9,722 nt of DNA from Bacteroidota bacterium (GTDB lineage: Bacteria; Bacteroidota; Bacteroidia; Chitinophagales; Chitinophagaceae): positions 3,831 to 13,552 of the forward strand of contig VBAU01000275.1 in the NCBI GenBank assembly GCA_005883855.1. Direction: 5' to 3'. Below are positions 1-7,743 of this stretch, one piece after another. The position numbers were made by a program, and so were the translations under genes. The notes below the pieces were generated by a model, which worked only from the letters and a program-made list of their open reading frames with translations, ran no database searches and was not told the origin of the DNA. The first letter of the stretch is position 1. Every line of letters begins with the position of its first letter.

Positions 1-1541
1 CTTGCTTTTTTGAGCGCCTCTTCATAATCTCTGAGTGGCTCGAAACCTCTCTTACAATTTACCGGGTTCGTGAAGATGCTGTAACAAAGAGGTGGCGGAA
101 ATCCGCTGATCAGGTGCAGGTTCGCATATCTTGTGTTTGTCACACCCGGCATTAGATATATCGTCGCAAGAGCGAATACGGCAATAAATGCGATCCTTGT
201 CTTGGAAAATTTTTTAACGGGGGCGTCATGGGGGAAGCGAATTTTTCCAAAAAGGTACAAAACAATAGCAACTCCAATAATGATCCACAATGCCATGAAT
301 ATTTCTCGTTTCACCAAGCCCCATTGCTTCACAAGGTCAGCGTTGGAAAGAAATTTTATCGCCATCGCCACTTCCAAAAACCCAAGGACCACTTTCACTG
401 AATTTAACCAACCACCTGACTTTGGCAGTGAATGTAGCCAATTCGGGAAGATGGCGAACACGGTAAACGGCAGCGCCAGTGCAAACCCAAAACCAGCCAG
501 CCCGGCGGTCAATGGCCACGATCCCTGTGAAGCGGTACCTGCGAGTAACGAACCAAGTATAGGACCAGTACATGAAAATGAAACGATGGCCAGGGTAAAC
601 GCCATGAAAAAAATCCCTGCTGTGCCAAGCCCGGAGCGTGCACTGGCCTTGTTCGCTAAACCTGATGGAAGTGTAATCTCGAAATATCCAAAAAAAGAAA
701 CAGCAAACACTATAAAAACGGCAAAGAAGAACAGATTCAACCAAACATTGGTGGAGAAATTATTCAACACTTCAGGAGATGCATGAAACAAATGAAATGG
801 CAGACTTAACAATACATAGATAAGAAAGATTGAAAAGCCGTACGCGGTAGCATCTAATATTCCCTTTCGTTTACTCTGACCTTCCTTTGTAAAAAAAGAA
901 ACGGTGAGTGGGATCATTGGAAAAACACAGGGTGTTAGTAACGCGATAAATCCACCCAACAGCCCTAAAATAAAAATGCCCCACAAACTTTTGTGTTTGT
1001 CGATATCGTCACCACAAATATTTACAGGGTTGCTTACATCAATGCTCGAAATCTTTATTCTTTCAGTGGACGCTACTCCGCCCTGGAGTGCGACGTGAAA
1101 TTGGTATGGCGTCGGATAAAATTCGTGGTCTCTTCCGTAACTGTATTGAAAAGTGCCTTCCACTTCAGCGGGGACGATACCCGGAATAGTGATGACGGTT
1201 TTCCATTCAACCGGTCCTTCATAAACTTTTACCATGGCATTTTCGAACACCGGAGACGAAATCTCCCTGACCATTCCCTTTTCGATAAATCCATCCCGGC
1301 GAACGATTGCCGAGTCTGCGAAAGTTAGCTCAGTTGTATTGAGATCTGGAACTGTTTGGGCGGAGGAGTACAATTGCCAACCCTTAACACCATTTGTAGA
1401 AAAAATGATTTCAAACTTGCCATCGCCGATTTTTTTTGATGATACGTTCCATTTGAAGTCGGCAGAAGGTTGAGAATAAATGCAAGTATGGATGCACAAA
1501 AAAAATAGACAAAAAGCAGTTATGCGGATAAAATAAGTCAT
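1..1541 (-). CDS. dsbD: Thiol:disulfide interchange protein DsbD, 3' end cut by window edge
   Basis: The frame is open without a stop from ATG at 1541 to base 1 (513 codons). The C-terminus lies outside the window. DsbD moves electrons from cytoplasmic thioredoxin across the inner membrane to periplasmic thiol partners. Seen: a signal peptide (about 1-24); an N-terminal immunoglobulin-like DsbD domain (about 27-155) starting FKWNVSSKK; and a CcdA-like membrane domain from about 186 to 445. The membrane domain carries TPCVFP with Cys205 in the first helix and SFSCTGP with Cys324, the two transmembrane redox cysteines of the family. The linker ending DYEEALKKA normally precedes the C-terminal thioredoxin domain, so that domain should begin just past the edge. 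Oddity: the N-domain has no cysteine pair. The place where it should be reads QYSYGRDHEFYP (132-143), and the only mature periplasmic Cys before the first helix is Cys176. AGGAG lies 4 nt before the ATG. A terminator stands directly upstream. Confidence 0.95.
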   Translation of the reverse strand, partial: MTYFIRITAFCLFFLCIHTCIYSQPSADFKWNVSSKKIGDGKFEIIFSTNGVKGWQLYSSAQTVPDLNTTELTFADSAIVRRDGFIEKGMVREISSPVFENAMVKVYEGPVEWKTVITIPGIVPAEVEGTFQYSYGRDHEFYPTPYQFHVALQGGVASTERIKISSIDVSNPVNICGDDIDKHKSLWGIFILGLLGGFIALLTPCVFPMIPLTVSFFTKEGQSKRKGILDATAYGFSIFLIYVLLSLPFHLFHASPEVLNNFSTNVWLNLFFFAVFIVFAVSFFGYFEITLPSGLANKASARSGLGTAGIFFMAFTLAIVSFSCTGPILGSLLAGTASQGSWPLTAGLAGFGFALALPFTVFAIFPNWLHSLPKSGGWLNSVKVVLGFLEVAMAIKFLSNADLVKQWGLVKREIFMALWIIIGVAIVLYLFGKIRFPHDAPVKKFSKTRIAFIAVFALATIYLMPGVTNTRYANLHLISGFPPPLCYSIFTNPVNCKRGFEPLRDYEEALKKA

Positions 1542-1555
1542 CCTTCTCCTGTTTT

Positions 1556-1588
1556 AAAAAAAAACGAGCCCATGTAAAGCTCGTCTTT
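1556..1588 (-). terminator. Intrinsic terminator after the DsbD N-domain-like gene
   Basis: Read on the minus strand, AAAGACGAGC (1588-1579) pairs with GCTCGTTTTT (1569-1560) as a 10-bp stem with one G-U pair and a 9-nt loop. An unbroken T run follows to 1556. It starts 21 nt after the stop of the gene ending at 1610. Only AAAAC lies between the T run and the Shine-Dalgarno of dsbD, so it stands between two co-oriented, functionally related genes. The structure was found by eye and no folding energy was computed. Confidence 0.8.
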
Positions 1589-1609
1589 AAACCATTTTCC
1601 TCATCATGT

Positions 1610-2074
1610 TTATTTCAAGGCAATATTGAAATTGACGGTTTTTACCGGCAGACATTTTTTATCGTCGCACGTTTGAAAAGCAACACTTCCCGAAACATTT
1701 GTCATAGCGTTCGTTTTCATTTTTATCAGTTGTATAAAATCAACCTTGTTGGAATATTGATGAGCCGAAATGCCAAGAATTTTGTCTTTGTACTTTTCCA
1801 TGTTCCCGATCTCTTTTACTTTACCATCCAATTTGAGCAACGGATTATTATTGATCTTCACACTGGTTGGAGCGGCTATCGCGTCATCAGGCTGATCCTG
1901 GGAGTATAAATGCCAGCCGGGTTGAATGTTTGCGGTTAGATGTACCTCAAAAGTTTTATCGGAAACTTTTTTACTGGTAAAATTCCAGCTTATGGGGTTT
2001 TGAGCATACGGGTTCTGACCATAAGCACAATAGCCAACAAAAAGCAACGCAACAGCAGTAAATAGGGTCTTCAT
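1610..2074 (-). CDS. Stand-alone periplasmic DsbD N-terminal-domain protein with a CX4C redox motif
   Basis: This 154-residue secreted protein is homologous to the N-terminal domain of DsbD (the Pfam DsbD_N / 'DsbC' family, named from memory), which passes electrons from DsbD to periplasmic substrates. Seen: signal peptide MKTLFTAVALLFVGYCAYGQ, then WNFTSKKVSDKTFEVHL and PGWHLYSQDQP, which align with the start of the neighbouring DsbD (WNVSSKK, GWQLYSSAQ). Near the C-terminus, QTCDDKKCLP carries Cys136 and Cys141, matching the paired active-site cysteines of the family (CX5C in E. coli). I chose ATG at 2074. A TTG at 2089 in the same frame would add five residues before the normal Lys-plus-hydrophobic start. 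dsbD lies downstream beyond a terminator. Its likely job is the soluble redox output of that DsbD (inferred). No convincing promoter or Shine-Dalgarno was found. Confidence 0.88.
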   Translation of the reverse strand: MKTLFTAVALLFVGYCAYGQNPYAQNPISWNFTSKKVSDKTFEVHLTANIQPGWHLYSQDQPDDAIAAPTSVKINNNPLLKLDGKVKEIGNMEKYKDKILGISAHQYSNKVDFIQLIKMKTNAMTNVSGSVAFQTCDDKKCLPVKTVNFNIALK

Positions 2075-2253
2075 GCAAAGTAATTTCAATACAAAAATCT
2101 TCTTTTAAAATCTATATTACTGTTAAAGTTCCCGTCATTCAGTTATTGTTGCTAGTCATTGGTTTGTAGTCGTCATTGTATCATTTGCCACCAACGCGGT
2201 CATCATCAATTCGAGGTTGCAATAGCATATTGCCTTTTGATAATGGCCAATCC

Positions 2254-2934
2254 CTACCCTTGGTTTACCAACTGTTCGGCCATCAAAAGATTCTTAAGCA
2301 CTTCTCTCCCATCCGTATTGCCCAGTGCTATTGAACAGGCCCTCTCCGGATGAGGCATCATTGCGAAAACATTTCGGTTTGCATTGCAGATGCCGGCGAT
2401 GTTTCGTGATGACCCATTGGGATTGGCTTCTCCTGTCAAGTTTCCGGTTTCGTCACAATACCTGAAAATCACTTGTCCGTTTTCTTCGAGTTCATCCAGG
2501 GTTCTTTCGTCTGCATAATATCGACCCTCTCCGTGAGCAATTGGAATTTTATAAACGCGGTCGCTTTCATTTTTAATAAAAACATTCTTGCCCACGAACT
2601 GCTGGTTTACGTTTCTCAACAGCGCCCCGGGCAGCAAGTGTGATTCACACAATATCTGGAACCCGTTGCAAATACCTAATACTTTGCCACCCGCGTTCGC
2701 GAATTCGATCACTGATTGCATAATTGGGCTAAATCTCGCAATGGCGCCGCACCGCAGATAATCGCCATAGGAAAAGCCACCCGGTAAAATGATACAGTCC
2801 TCAATCGAAAACGAACTTAGATCTTTGTCTTTGTGCCAGAGCATAGTCACGTCCTGGTTAAGATCATAGGTAAGTGCATCGTATGTATCTCGATCGCAAT
2901 TAGACCCCGGAAAAACAACGACGCCAAATTTCAT
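2254..2934 (-). CDS. purQ: Phosphoribosylformylglycinamidine synthase glutaminase subunit PurQ
   Basis: PurQ hydrolyses glutamine and passes the ammonia to PurL, which converts FGAR to FGAM in purine synthesis (cytoplasmic). The 226-residue protein is full length for the family. Seen: N-terminus MKFGVVVFPGSNCDRD; oxyanion and loop segment LPGGFSYGDYLRCGAIA (about 50-66); nucleophile Cys89 in GICNGFQIL; and His195 and Glu197 in MPHPERA, completing the class I amidotransferase triad. ATG at 2934 is the start. A TTG at 2958 in frame would fall inside the -7 promoter box and adds residues unlike the family. No purS or purL is adjacent. A stand-alone PurQ implies a PurS/small-PurL system elsewhere in the genome (family knowledge). 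Its stop is TAG. The 179-bp gap downstream to the DsbD-like gene shows no clear terminator. Confidence 0.97.
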   Translation of the reverse strand: MKFGVVVFPGSNCDRDTYDALTYDLNQDVTMLWHKDKDLSSFSIEDCIILPGGFSYGDYLRCGAIARFSPIMQSVIEFANAGGKVLGICNGFQILCESHLLPGALLRNVNQQFVGKNVFIKNESDRVYKIPIAHGEGRYYADERTLDELEENGQVIFRYCDETGNLTGEANPNGSSRNIAGICNANRNVFAMMPHPERACSIALGNTDGREVLKNLLMAEQLVNQG

Positions 2935-2955
2935 AACCTTGTTTTGTAGAATATG

Positions 2956-2963
2956 CAAAGATA
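2956..2963 (-). promoter_or_regulatory. Bacteroidota-type -7 promoter box for purQ
   Basis: On the minus strand the 74-bp gap ahead of purQ holds TATCTTTG, an exact match to the Bacteroidota -7 consensus TAnnTTTG. It lies 21 nt before the purQ ATG, which predicts a leader of roughly 15 nt. I see no clear TTTG at the usual -33 spacing (about 19-21 nt upstream), so the call rests on the -7 box and its position. Confidence 0.5.
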
Positions 2964-3008
2964 AAGATGATACGCGTCAGTGAATGTGCCAATTTGAAAA
3001 GTTGATAA

Positions 3009-4001
3009 CTAGTTCCAGCCCGGTCCGTAGTATTCATACACTAAGACAAATGCCACCGAGATCCAAAAAAGAATAAGTGGAAAAAGTTTCCGGGGAGGAT
3101 AAAAATAGCTACAGCTATGGAAAGCGGCAAATGGCACCGCAGCCATTATCCAATTCTCAAACGTATTACTGGCATTTACAAAAGGGATAAATATGGCCAC
3201 CAGCAAATACAAAAGCACCAGGCTCCATGCCTTCCGTACTTGTATTAACATGCGCCTTAGGTTCTCCTGGACGAAATAGCCTCCTGTTAAGAAAGGAACC
3301 ATCAGCAAAAGAGCACTTGCCGCCAGCCAGATGGACTGTTGCAGTGAAGGCATATTAACGGTGAGATAAGGTAGTATCTTCTCGGGTGCCCATTGTTTAT
3401 TCAAAAAAAGATACACGGCATAAAAATAGTATGGTGTGGTAATACCTAACAGGCAAAGTAGCCATTCATTCATGCGGAACGGTCTCATGATCATCAGCGC
3501 GAAAAAAACCCAAATCACAAAACTCACGGAAGGGAAAAACAAGAAACTTGAAATACCGATTGCCAGTCCAATATTAAATATGATGCCCTTTGCCCTGGGA
3601 TGATTGTATATCTTGAAAAGCCACCCTAAAACAAAAATAAGCAAGGTGTTCAATAACAGCGGGGCCGAAAAATAATTCCATTCCGGAAAAAATGAAGTGA
3701 TCAGCATGTAGGCCATTGCCGGCAGGTAGTTGGACCGGCTCATCATCCTGTAGTCGTTCAGTAGCCTTGTGAGCGTAATGGCTTGTGTGAAAAGGAGAGT
3801 GAATGCCAGGATGGGATATATGATGGGCGTAGTCTTGCCGGTAGGTTCCAGGAATTTCAAAATGCTATGAAATAAAACTCCATCCTTGGGCTGGATAGAC
3901 GGCACGTGGGGATGCACAAACATCGGCAATTTTATCAGCAAGCCGAAGAACAGCAATACTAGAAGATTGGCAGGAGTTTTTTGTCTGAAAATTCCAATCA
4001 C
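3009..4001 (-). CDS. DUF6427-like polytopic membrane protein, function unknown
   Basis: This 330-residue protein is almost entirely hydrophobic, with about ten likely membrane segments (for example near 12-29, 59-78, 111-131, 140-172, 180-200, 224-244, 259-275 and 307-324). Conserved-looking landmarks are the N-terminal FRQKTPANLL, the MRPFRMNEW turn (172-180) followed by GITTPYYFYAVYLFL, and short charged loops. This pattern matches my memory of the Bacteroidota family DUF6427. No enzymatic motif is visible. The start is GTG at 4001. An in-frame TAG lies four codons upstream and no better start follows. It begins 24 nt after the stop of the secreted-protein gene, so the two are probably co-transcribed. 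purQ follows 74 nt later with its own -7 box. The inner membrane is the expected location. The family call is recognition from memory, and no function should be assigned. Confidence 0.85.
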   Translation of the reverse strand: MIGIFRQKTPANLLVLLFFGLLIKLPMFVHPHVPSIQPKDGVLFHSILKFLEPTGKTTPIIYPILAFTLLFTQAITLTRLLNDYRMMSRSNYLPAMAYMLITSFFPEWNYFSAPLLLNTLLIFVLGWLFKIYNHPRAKGIIFNIGLAIGISSFLFFPSVSFVIWVFFALMIMRPFRMNEWLLCLLGITTPYYFYAVYLFLNKQWAPEKILPYLTVNMPSLQQSIWLAASALLLMVPFLTGGYFVQENLRRMLIQVRKAWSLVLLYLLVAIFIPFVNASNTFENWIMAAVPFAAFHSCSYFYPPRKLFPLILFWISVAFVLVYEYYGPGWN

Positions 4002-4025
4002 GGATATGGACTAGCCTGGTTTGGT

Positions 4026-5552
4026 TTAGTTAAAATCAATTTTAGCAAAACAAATATTATTTCTGTATATGCACGGAATAATCATTTGATGAGCGGTCAC
4101 CTGCTTACCATATTTAGCCATAAACTCAAATCCCTTATCCAGGTTTTTTAAAGTCGGGTTGCGACTGATTTCGCCCTTCGGGTTCACAGCGTAATCGTTC
4201 AAGAGGTTCATTTTCCTTTCTTCCATATTAAATAGAAAATGAAGCTGCCCCCCAGTGTTCATTACCTGGTAAGAGATCAGGTCATCAGATTCGTCATCGT
4301 ACTGTTCCTTTGCGATCACATTGTTCCATTGTATTTTTCCGTCCTTATCAAAAGAAAGGATCACAATGTTATCGGCGTGATAACGTACATTATTGTAATT
4401 GTTATAGTACCTGGACCGGTACCATAAACTGTTGTAATAGGGAGAGTAGCTGTAGTAGTCAATCGGGCTCACGAACGGCGAGCCGTAGAGATAATCCCAT
4501 CGGTTCCAGTTGTTGTATCTTGAAGTAGTGTAAAACGCCTCACTCCCAATAATGAAACCGCCATCCCTCTTAACTACAATATTGTGAATAAAGTAGCCAT
4601 TGAAAGCCATTTTTAAATTGTTCTCCCCGCGTGCATCCCTTCTTAACTCATCTGCGAAAGTCACAGTATTTTCTAATTGTGTCTGACCACTTGTCTTGTC
4701 CCATACGTAAAAATAAAACCCGTCAATATTACCACGTCGTTCTTTGTAGTAAAAAGATGTTAGAAAATAGCGCTTGTTGTAATTGTCGACCTTGATATGT
4801 ATTTCATCAAGAAACCTTTTGTCAATGTCAAGATCTTTGACAAAAAATGAATCCGCATCCATCGATTTTATGATCATCGAAGCATGAGAAATTATATCAC
4901 TATTCTGGCGTGAAAACTTGGTAAAAACAAAATCGCCGACGTTGTCCACATTGAATTCATCCAAATAATCATCGTGTTCGTTCATAGGCATCGTCAGTGC
5001 AGTCCTCTTCAAAAGGCGCAAACTGTCATCGAAAAGGTTAGTCGTGACCAGGTATCTCTCCTTGTTTCTGCTATTGATCTTGAAGACCATGATCTTGCTC
5101 TTATCTTCACTAGAAATAACGTTATAAACTTTGTTGTTATTGGCAAGACCAATGTGAGTTGTGTCTAGTTGGATAAGCTCTGATATTTTTTTTCCGTTGC
5201 CGTCAATCTTTACAGCTTCACAATAGACCGTATTTCTTCTTTGATATTCGTAAATCACATAACAAAAGTCATTGTATGGAAAGAAATTTACATTGATCAA
5301 GTGATCATTGGGAATGTAATCTTGCTCAACCTTTGAGATCGCTTTCATCTCATTATTGAACAAAGCAATCCAGTTCTTGCTCTTGGTGTTTTTATAAACC
5401 ATGAAGTTTCCGTGGATCTTGCCTACCACCTCAAAATTCATTCGACGATTATCGTCTTTGTCGGGCTCGGAATAAACTATTCTTTGCGCGTTAAGAATAT
5501 TGCCAATAGCCAACACACAAACCAAAACAAAAATCACTGGCTTGCTAAACAT
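4026..5552 (-). CDS. Secreted protein of unknown function with Tyr/Asn-rich segment
   Basis: I do not recognise a named family with certainty. The 508-residue product starts at ATG 5552 with a Sec signal peptide (MFSKPVIFVLVCVLAIGNILNAQ, likely cut after NAQ), so it is exported. The mature part alternates short beta-strand-like stretches with polar turns (FMVYKN, WIALFNN, CYVIYEYQ, YFLTSFYYK, GFYFYVWDK, ADNIVILSFDKDGKIQWNNVI). The last of these resembles a beta-propeller blade strand, but no clean repeat could be aligned by eye. Residues 341-391 contain 14 Tyr, 3 Trp and 8 Asn. The cysteines are sparse (97, 111, 494 and 501 in the mature part). There is no lipobox and no recognisable type IX sorting domain at the C-terminus (ending CFAKIDFN). 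It is the first gene of the leftward block. The DUF6427-like gene follows 24 nt later, which suggests a shared transcript. The upstream region diverges from kup. Confidence 0.85.
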   Translation of the reverse strand: MFSKPVIFVLVCVLAIGNILNAQRIVYSEPDKDDNRRMNFEVVGKIHGNFMVYKNTKSKNWIALFNNEMKAISKVEQDYIPNDHLINVNFFPYNDFCYVIYEYQRRNTVYCEAVKIDGNGKKISELIQLDTTHIGLANNNKVYNVISSEDKSKIMVFKINSRNKERYLVTTNLFDDSLRLLKRTALTMPMNEHDDYLDEFNVDNVGDFVFTKFSRQNSDIISHASMIIKSMDADSFFVKDLDIDKRFLDEIHIKVDNYNKRYFLTSFYYKERRGNIDGFYFYVWDKTSGQTQLENTVTFADELRRDARGENNLKMAFNGYFIHNIVVKRDGGFIIGSEAFYTTSRYNNWNRWDYLYGSPFVSPIDYYSYSPYYNSLWYRSRYYNNYNNVRYHADNIVILSFDKDGKIQWNNVIAKEQYDDESDDLISYQVMNTGGQLHFLFNMEERKMNLLNDYAVNPKGEISRNPTLKNLDKGFEFMAKYGKQVTAHQMIIPCIYRNNICFAKIDFN

Positions 5553-5784
5553 AATACTCTGATTTTTTGCGCATTAAAATTAAAGATTGCAGGCAAAATT
5601 GCCGTTTTTATTTTGCGTTTAATGCCACCTCTTGTTAATTACGTGTTAGAAGACAAGAAAACAATACGGAAGGTTGTCTGGGGAGTCATTTTAGCTCCAC
5701 GAGTTTCGGTGTTCCGCAAACTGTGTTTGTAAATGATGTCCTGTAATTTAAAAACCAGGTCAAGCCAAAAACAATTTCACAAAA
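5553..5784. promoter_or_regulatory. Divergent intergenic region between the secreted-protein gene and kup
   Basis: These 232 bp should hold promoters for both flanking genes. On the minus strand TAATTTTA (7 of 8 to TAnnTTTG) lies close to the ATG at 5552. On the plus strand TGTGTTTG (near 5723-5730) is a one-mismatch -7 candidate. Neither has a well-spaced TTTG, so both are weak. A small near-palindrome GGCAAAATTGCC lies at about 5592-5603. A 36-codon rightward frame at 5622-5732 is possible but unsupported. No known riboswitch was recognised. Confidence 0.4.
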
Positions 5785-7743
5785 GTGAGAATACCGACTA
5801 ATAGAGTCACCTTCGCCGGATTACTTGTTGCCCTCGGGATTATATATGGAGATATAGGCACTTCACCACTCTACGTTTTAAACGAAATCATCAATGGGAA
5901 AGTTATTAACGAAGAGCTGATTCTTGGAGGATTATCCTGCATCATTTGGACATTGACGCTGCAGACAACCGTGAAGTACGTGATTTTGACCTTGCAGGCC
6001 GACAACAAGGGTGAGGGTGGCATCTTCTCTTTGTACGCCCTGGTAAGAAGGCAAAAACGCTGGCTGGTACTTCCTGCCATGCTTGGTGGCGCCGCACTAA
6101 TCGCCGATGGAATGATCACTCCGCCAATTTCGGTTACATCAGCAGTAGAAGGGTTGCGTCAGCTACCAGGGATCGGCGTAATTGGTAATTGGACTATCAT
6201 TTATATAGTCCTCGGCCTCCTCACCATCTTGTTTTTTGTTCAGCAGTTTGGTACAGCATCTATTGGTAGATTGTTTGGACCCATTATGTCGCTGTGGTTT
6301 TTAATGCTTGCCATCGTAGGTATTAGCCACCTCGCCGATGATTGGTATATTCTGAAAGCGTTTTCTCCTCATTACGCTATACGATTGGTGACACTATATC
6401 CAAGAGGATTTTGGATCCTTGGCGCAGTGTTTCTGTGCACCACCGGTGCTGAGGCACTGTACTCCGATCTGGGTCACTGCGGAAAATGGAATATTCGCTA
6501 TTCCTGGATCTTTGTAAAGACTTGCCTGATTCTAAATTATCTCGGACAAGGTGCCTGGCTATTGGCTCACTACCGTAACCAGGTTTTTGACGTGTCAGTA
6601 GGAAATCCTTTTTATGGAACTATACCTGAGTGGTTCAGGCTGTTTGGAATTCTGATCGCGACTGCCGCTGCAATCATTGCCAGCCAGGCATTGATCAGCG
6701 GCTCATTTACATTGGTGAGCGAGGCCATGCGTTTGAATTTGTGGCCGAAACTTCGAATCGGATACCCGACTGAAGAGAGAGGACAATTGTACGTCCCCGG
6801 CATGAACTTTCTTTTGTTTTTCGGCTGCGTGGGGATCACACTGTATTTTCAAAAGTCAACAAACATGGGCGCAGCGTATGGTTTGGCAATTACCCTGTGT
6901 ATGATCGCCACTTCTATTTTGTTTGCCAATTTCCTTATATCACGACGGGTGAAATCGGGACTGATTTATCTTTACCTAACTGTTTATCTCACGATAGAAT
7001 TAAGCTTTCTCTTTGCCAACTTGAATAAATTTCCGCACGGCGGATATGTAACAGTGATCGTTGGCGGGGGGTTATTCTCCATTATGTACATCTGGTTCAA
7101 AAGCCGAAAAATCAAAAACCGTTACGTGGAATTCGTCAGGCTGGAGAATTACATTCCCAGGATACAGGAGTTGAGCAATGACAGGTCTGTGTCTAAATAT
7201 GCTACGCACCTTGTTTACCTCACAAGCGCTGATAACCCTAAAGAGATCGAACATAAAATCATCTATTCCATTCTCAATAAAAAACCAAAGCGTGCAGATA
7301 TCTATTGGCTTGTACATGTGGACACGTTGGACGACCCTTACACTTCCGAGTATAGAGTTGACCACATTATTCCCAACGATATTATTCGGATAGAATTCAG
7401 GCTGGGGTTTAGAGTAGAACCGAGGATTAATCTCATGTTCAGGAAAGTGGTGGAAGACCTCGTAGCGAACAAAGAAGTAAACATTATGAGCCGGTATGAA
7501 AGCCTTGAGAGAAGCAATGTCGTCGGCGATTTTCAATTCATAGTTTTGGAAAAATACCTGAGCCAGGATAATGATTTACCAATCATGGAAAGATTCATCA
7601 TGAAAATTTACTTCTGGTTGAAAGAGATCAGTCTTTCCGAGGAACGAGGCTTTGGGCTGGATGTGAGCAATGTCACAGTTGAGAAATTCCCGCTTATTGT
7701 TGCGCCGGTCACGAATATGAAACTGAAAAGAGTTGAGGATTGA
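5785..7743 (+). CDS. kup: Kup/HAK-family potassium transporter
   Basis: Kup brings K+ into the cell across the inner membrane, generally as H+ symport. The 652-residue length is normal for the family. Seen: the hallmark GIIYGDIGTSPLYV (18-31, Asp23 at the family's conserved acidic site); KGEGGIFSLYALVRR (75-89); ADGMITPPISVTSAVEGL (107-124, Glu122); TGAEALYSDLGHCGK (220-234); and about 12 membrane helices up to about residue 438. A charged cytosolic C-terminal domain of about 210 residues starting FKSRKIKNR follows. The start is GTG at 5785. An in-frame TAA at 5749 and the absence of any ATG or TTG between them leave no earlier option, and the N-terminus length matches homologues. The hydrolase gene follows after 90 bp with no clear terminator between. 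It is divergent from the secreted-protein gene. I see no sign of damage. Confidence 0.97.
   Translation: MRIPTNRVTFAGLLVALGIIYGDIGTSPLYVLNEIINGKVINEELILGGLSCIIWTLTLQTTVKYVILTLQADNKGEGGIFSLYALVRRQKRWLVLPAMLGGAALIADGMITPPISVTSAVEGLRQLPGIGVIGNWTIIYIVLGLLTILFFVQQFGTASIGRLFGPIMSLWFLMLAIVGISHLADDWYILKAFSPHYAIRLVTLYPRGFWILGAVFLCTTGAEALYSDLGHCGKWNIRYSWIFVKTCLILNYLGQGAWLLAHYRNQVFDVSVGNPFYGTIPEWFRLFGILIATAAAIIASQALISGSFTLVSEAMRLNLWPKLRIGYPTEERGQLYVPGMNFLLFFGCVGITLYFQKSTNMGAAYGLAITLCMIATSILFANFLISRRVKSGLIYLYLTVYLTIELSFLFANLNKFPHGGYVTVIVGGGLFSIMYIWFKSRKIKNRYVEFVRLENYIPRIQELSNDRSVSKYATHLVYLTSADNPKEIEHKIIYSILNKKPKRADIYWLVHVDTLDDPYTSEYRVDHIIPNDIIRIEFRLGFRVEPRINLMFRKVVEDLVANKEVNIMSRYESLERSNVVGDFQFIVLEKYLSQDNDLPIMERFIMKIYFWLKEISLSEERGFGLDVSNVTVEKFPLIVAPVTNMKLKRVED

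Noticed and set aside
337..744. 135-codon leftward open frame
   Set aside because: It is an out-of-register shadow inside dsbD on the same strand. The dsbD register carries SFSCTGP and the membrane helices.
133..786. 217-codon rightward open frame
   Set aside because: It lies wholly inside and antisense to dsbD, whose continuous frame shows clear family motifs. The antisense product has no recognisable domain.
993..1473. Overlapping rightward frames of 111 and 79 codons
   Set aside because: They are antisense to the DsbD N-domain, and their composition looks like a reverse-complement shadow.
2159..2353. Rightward 64-codon frame partly in the purQ downstream gap
   Set aside because: Much of it overlaps purQ antisense, and there is no ribosome binding site or signal of coding. 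The 2090-2253 gap otherwise shows nothing I can name.
5592..5620. GGCAAAATTGCC followed by a T-rich stretch as a terminator
   Set aside because: The stem is only 4-5 bp with a 2-4 nt loop, and it lies between divergent gene starts where no transcript is expected to end.
7072..7536. 154-codon leftward open frame
   Set aside because: It is antisense to the cytosolic C-terminal domain of kup. It has no start context and no recognisable domain.
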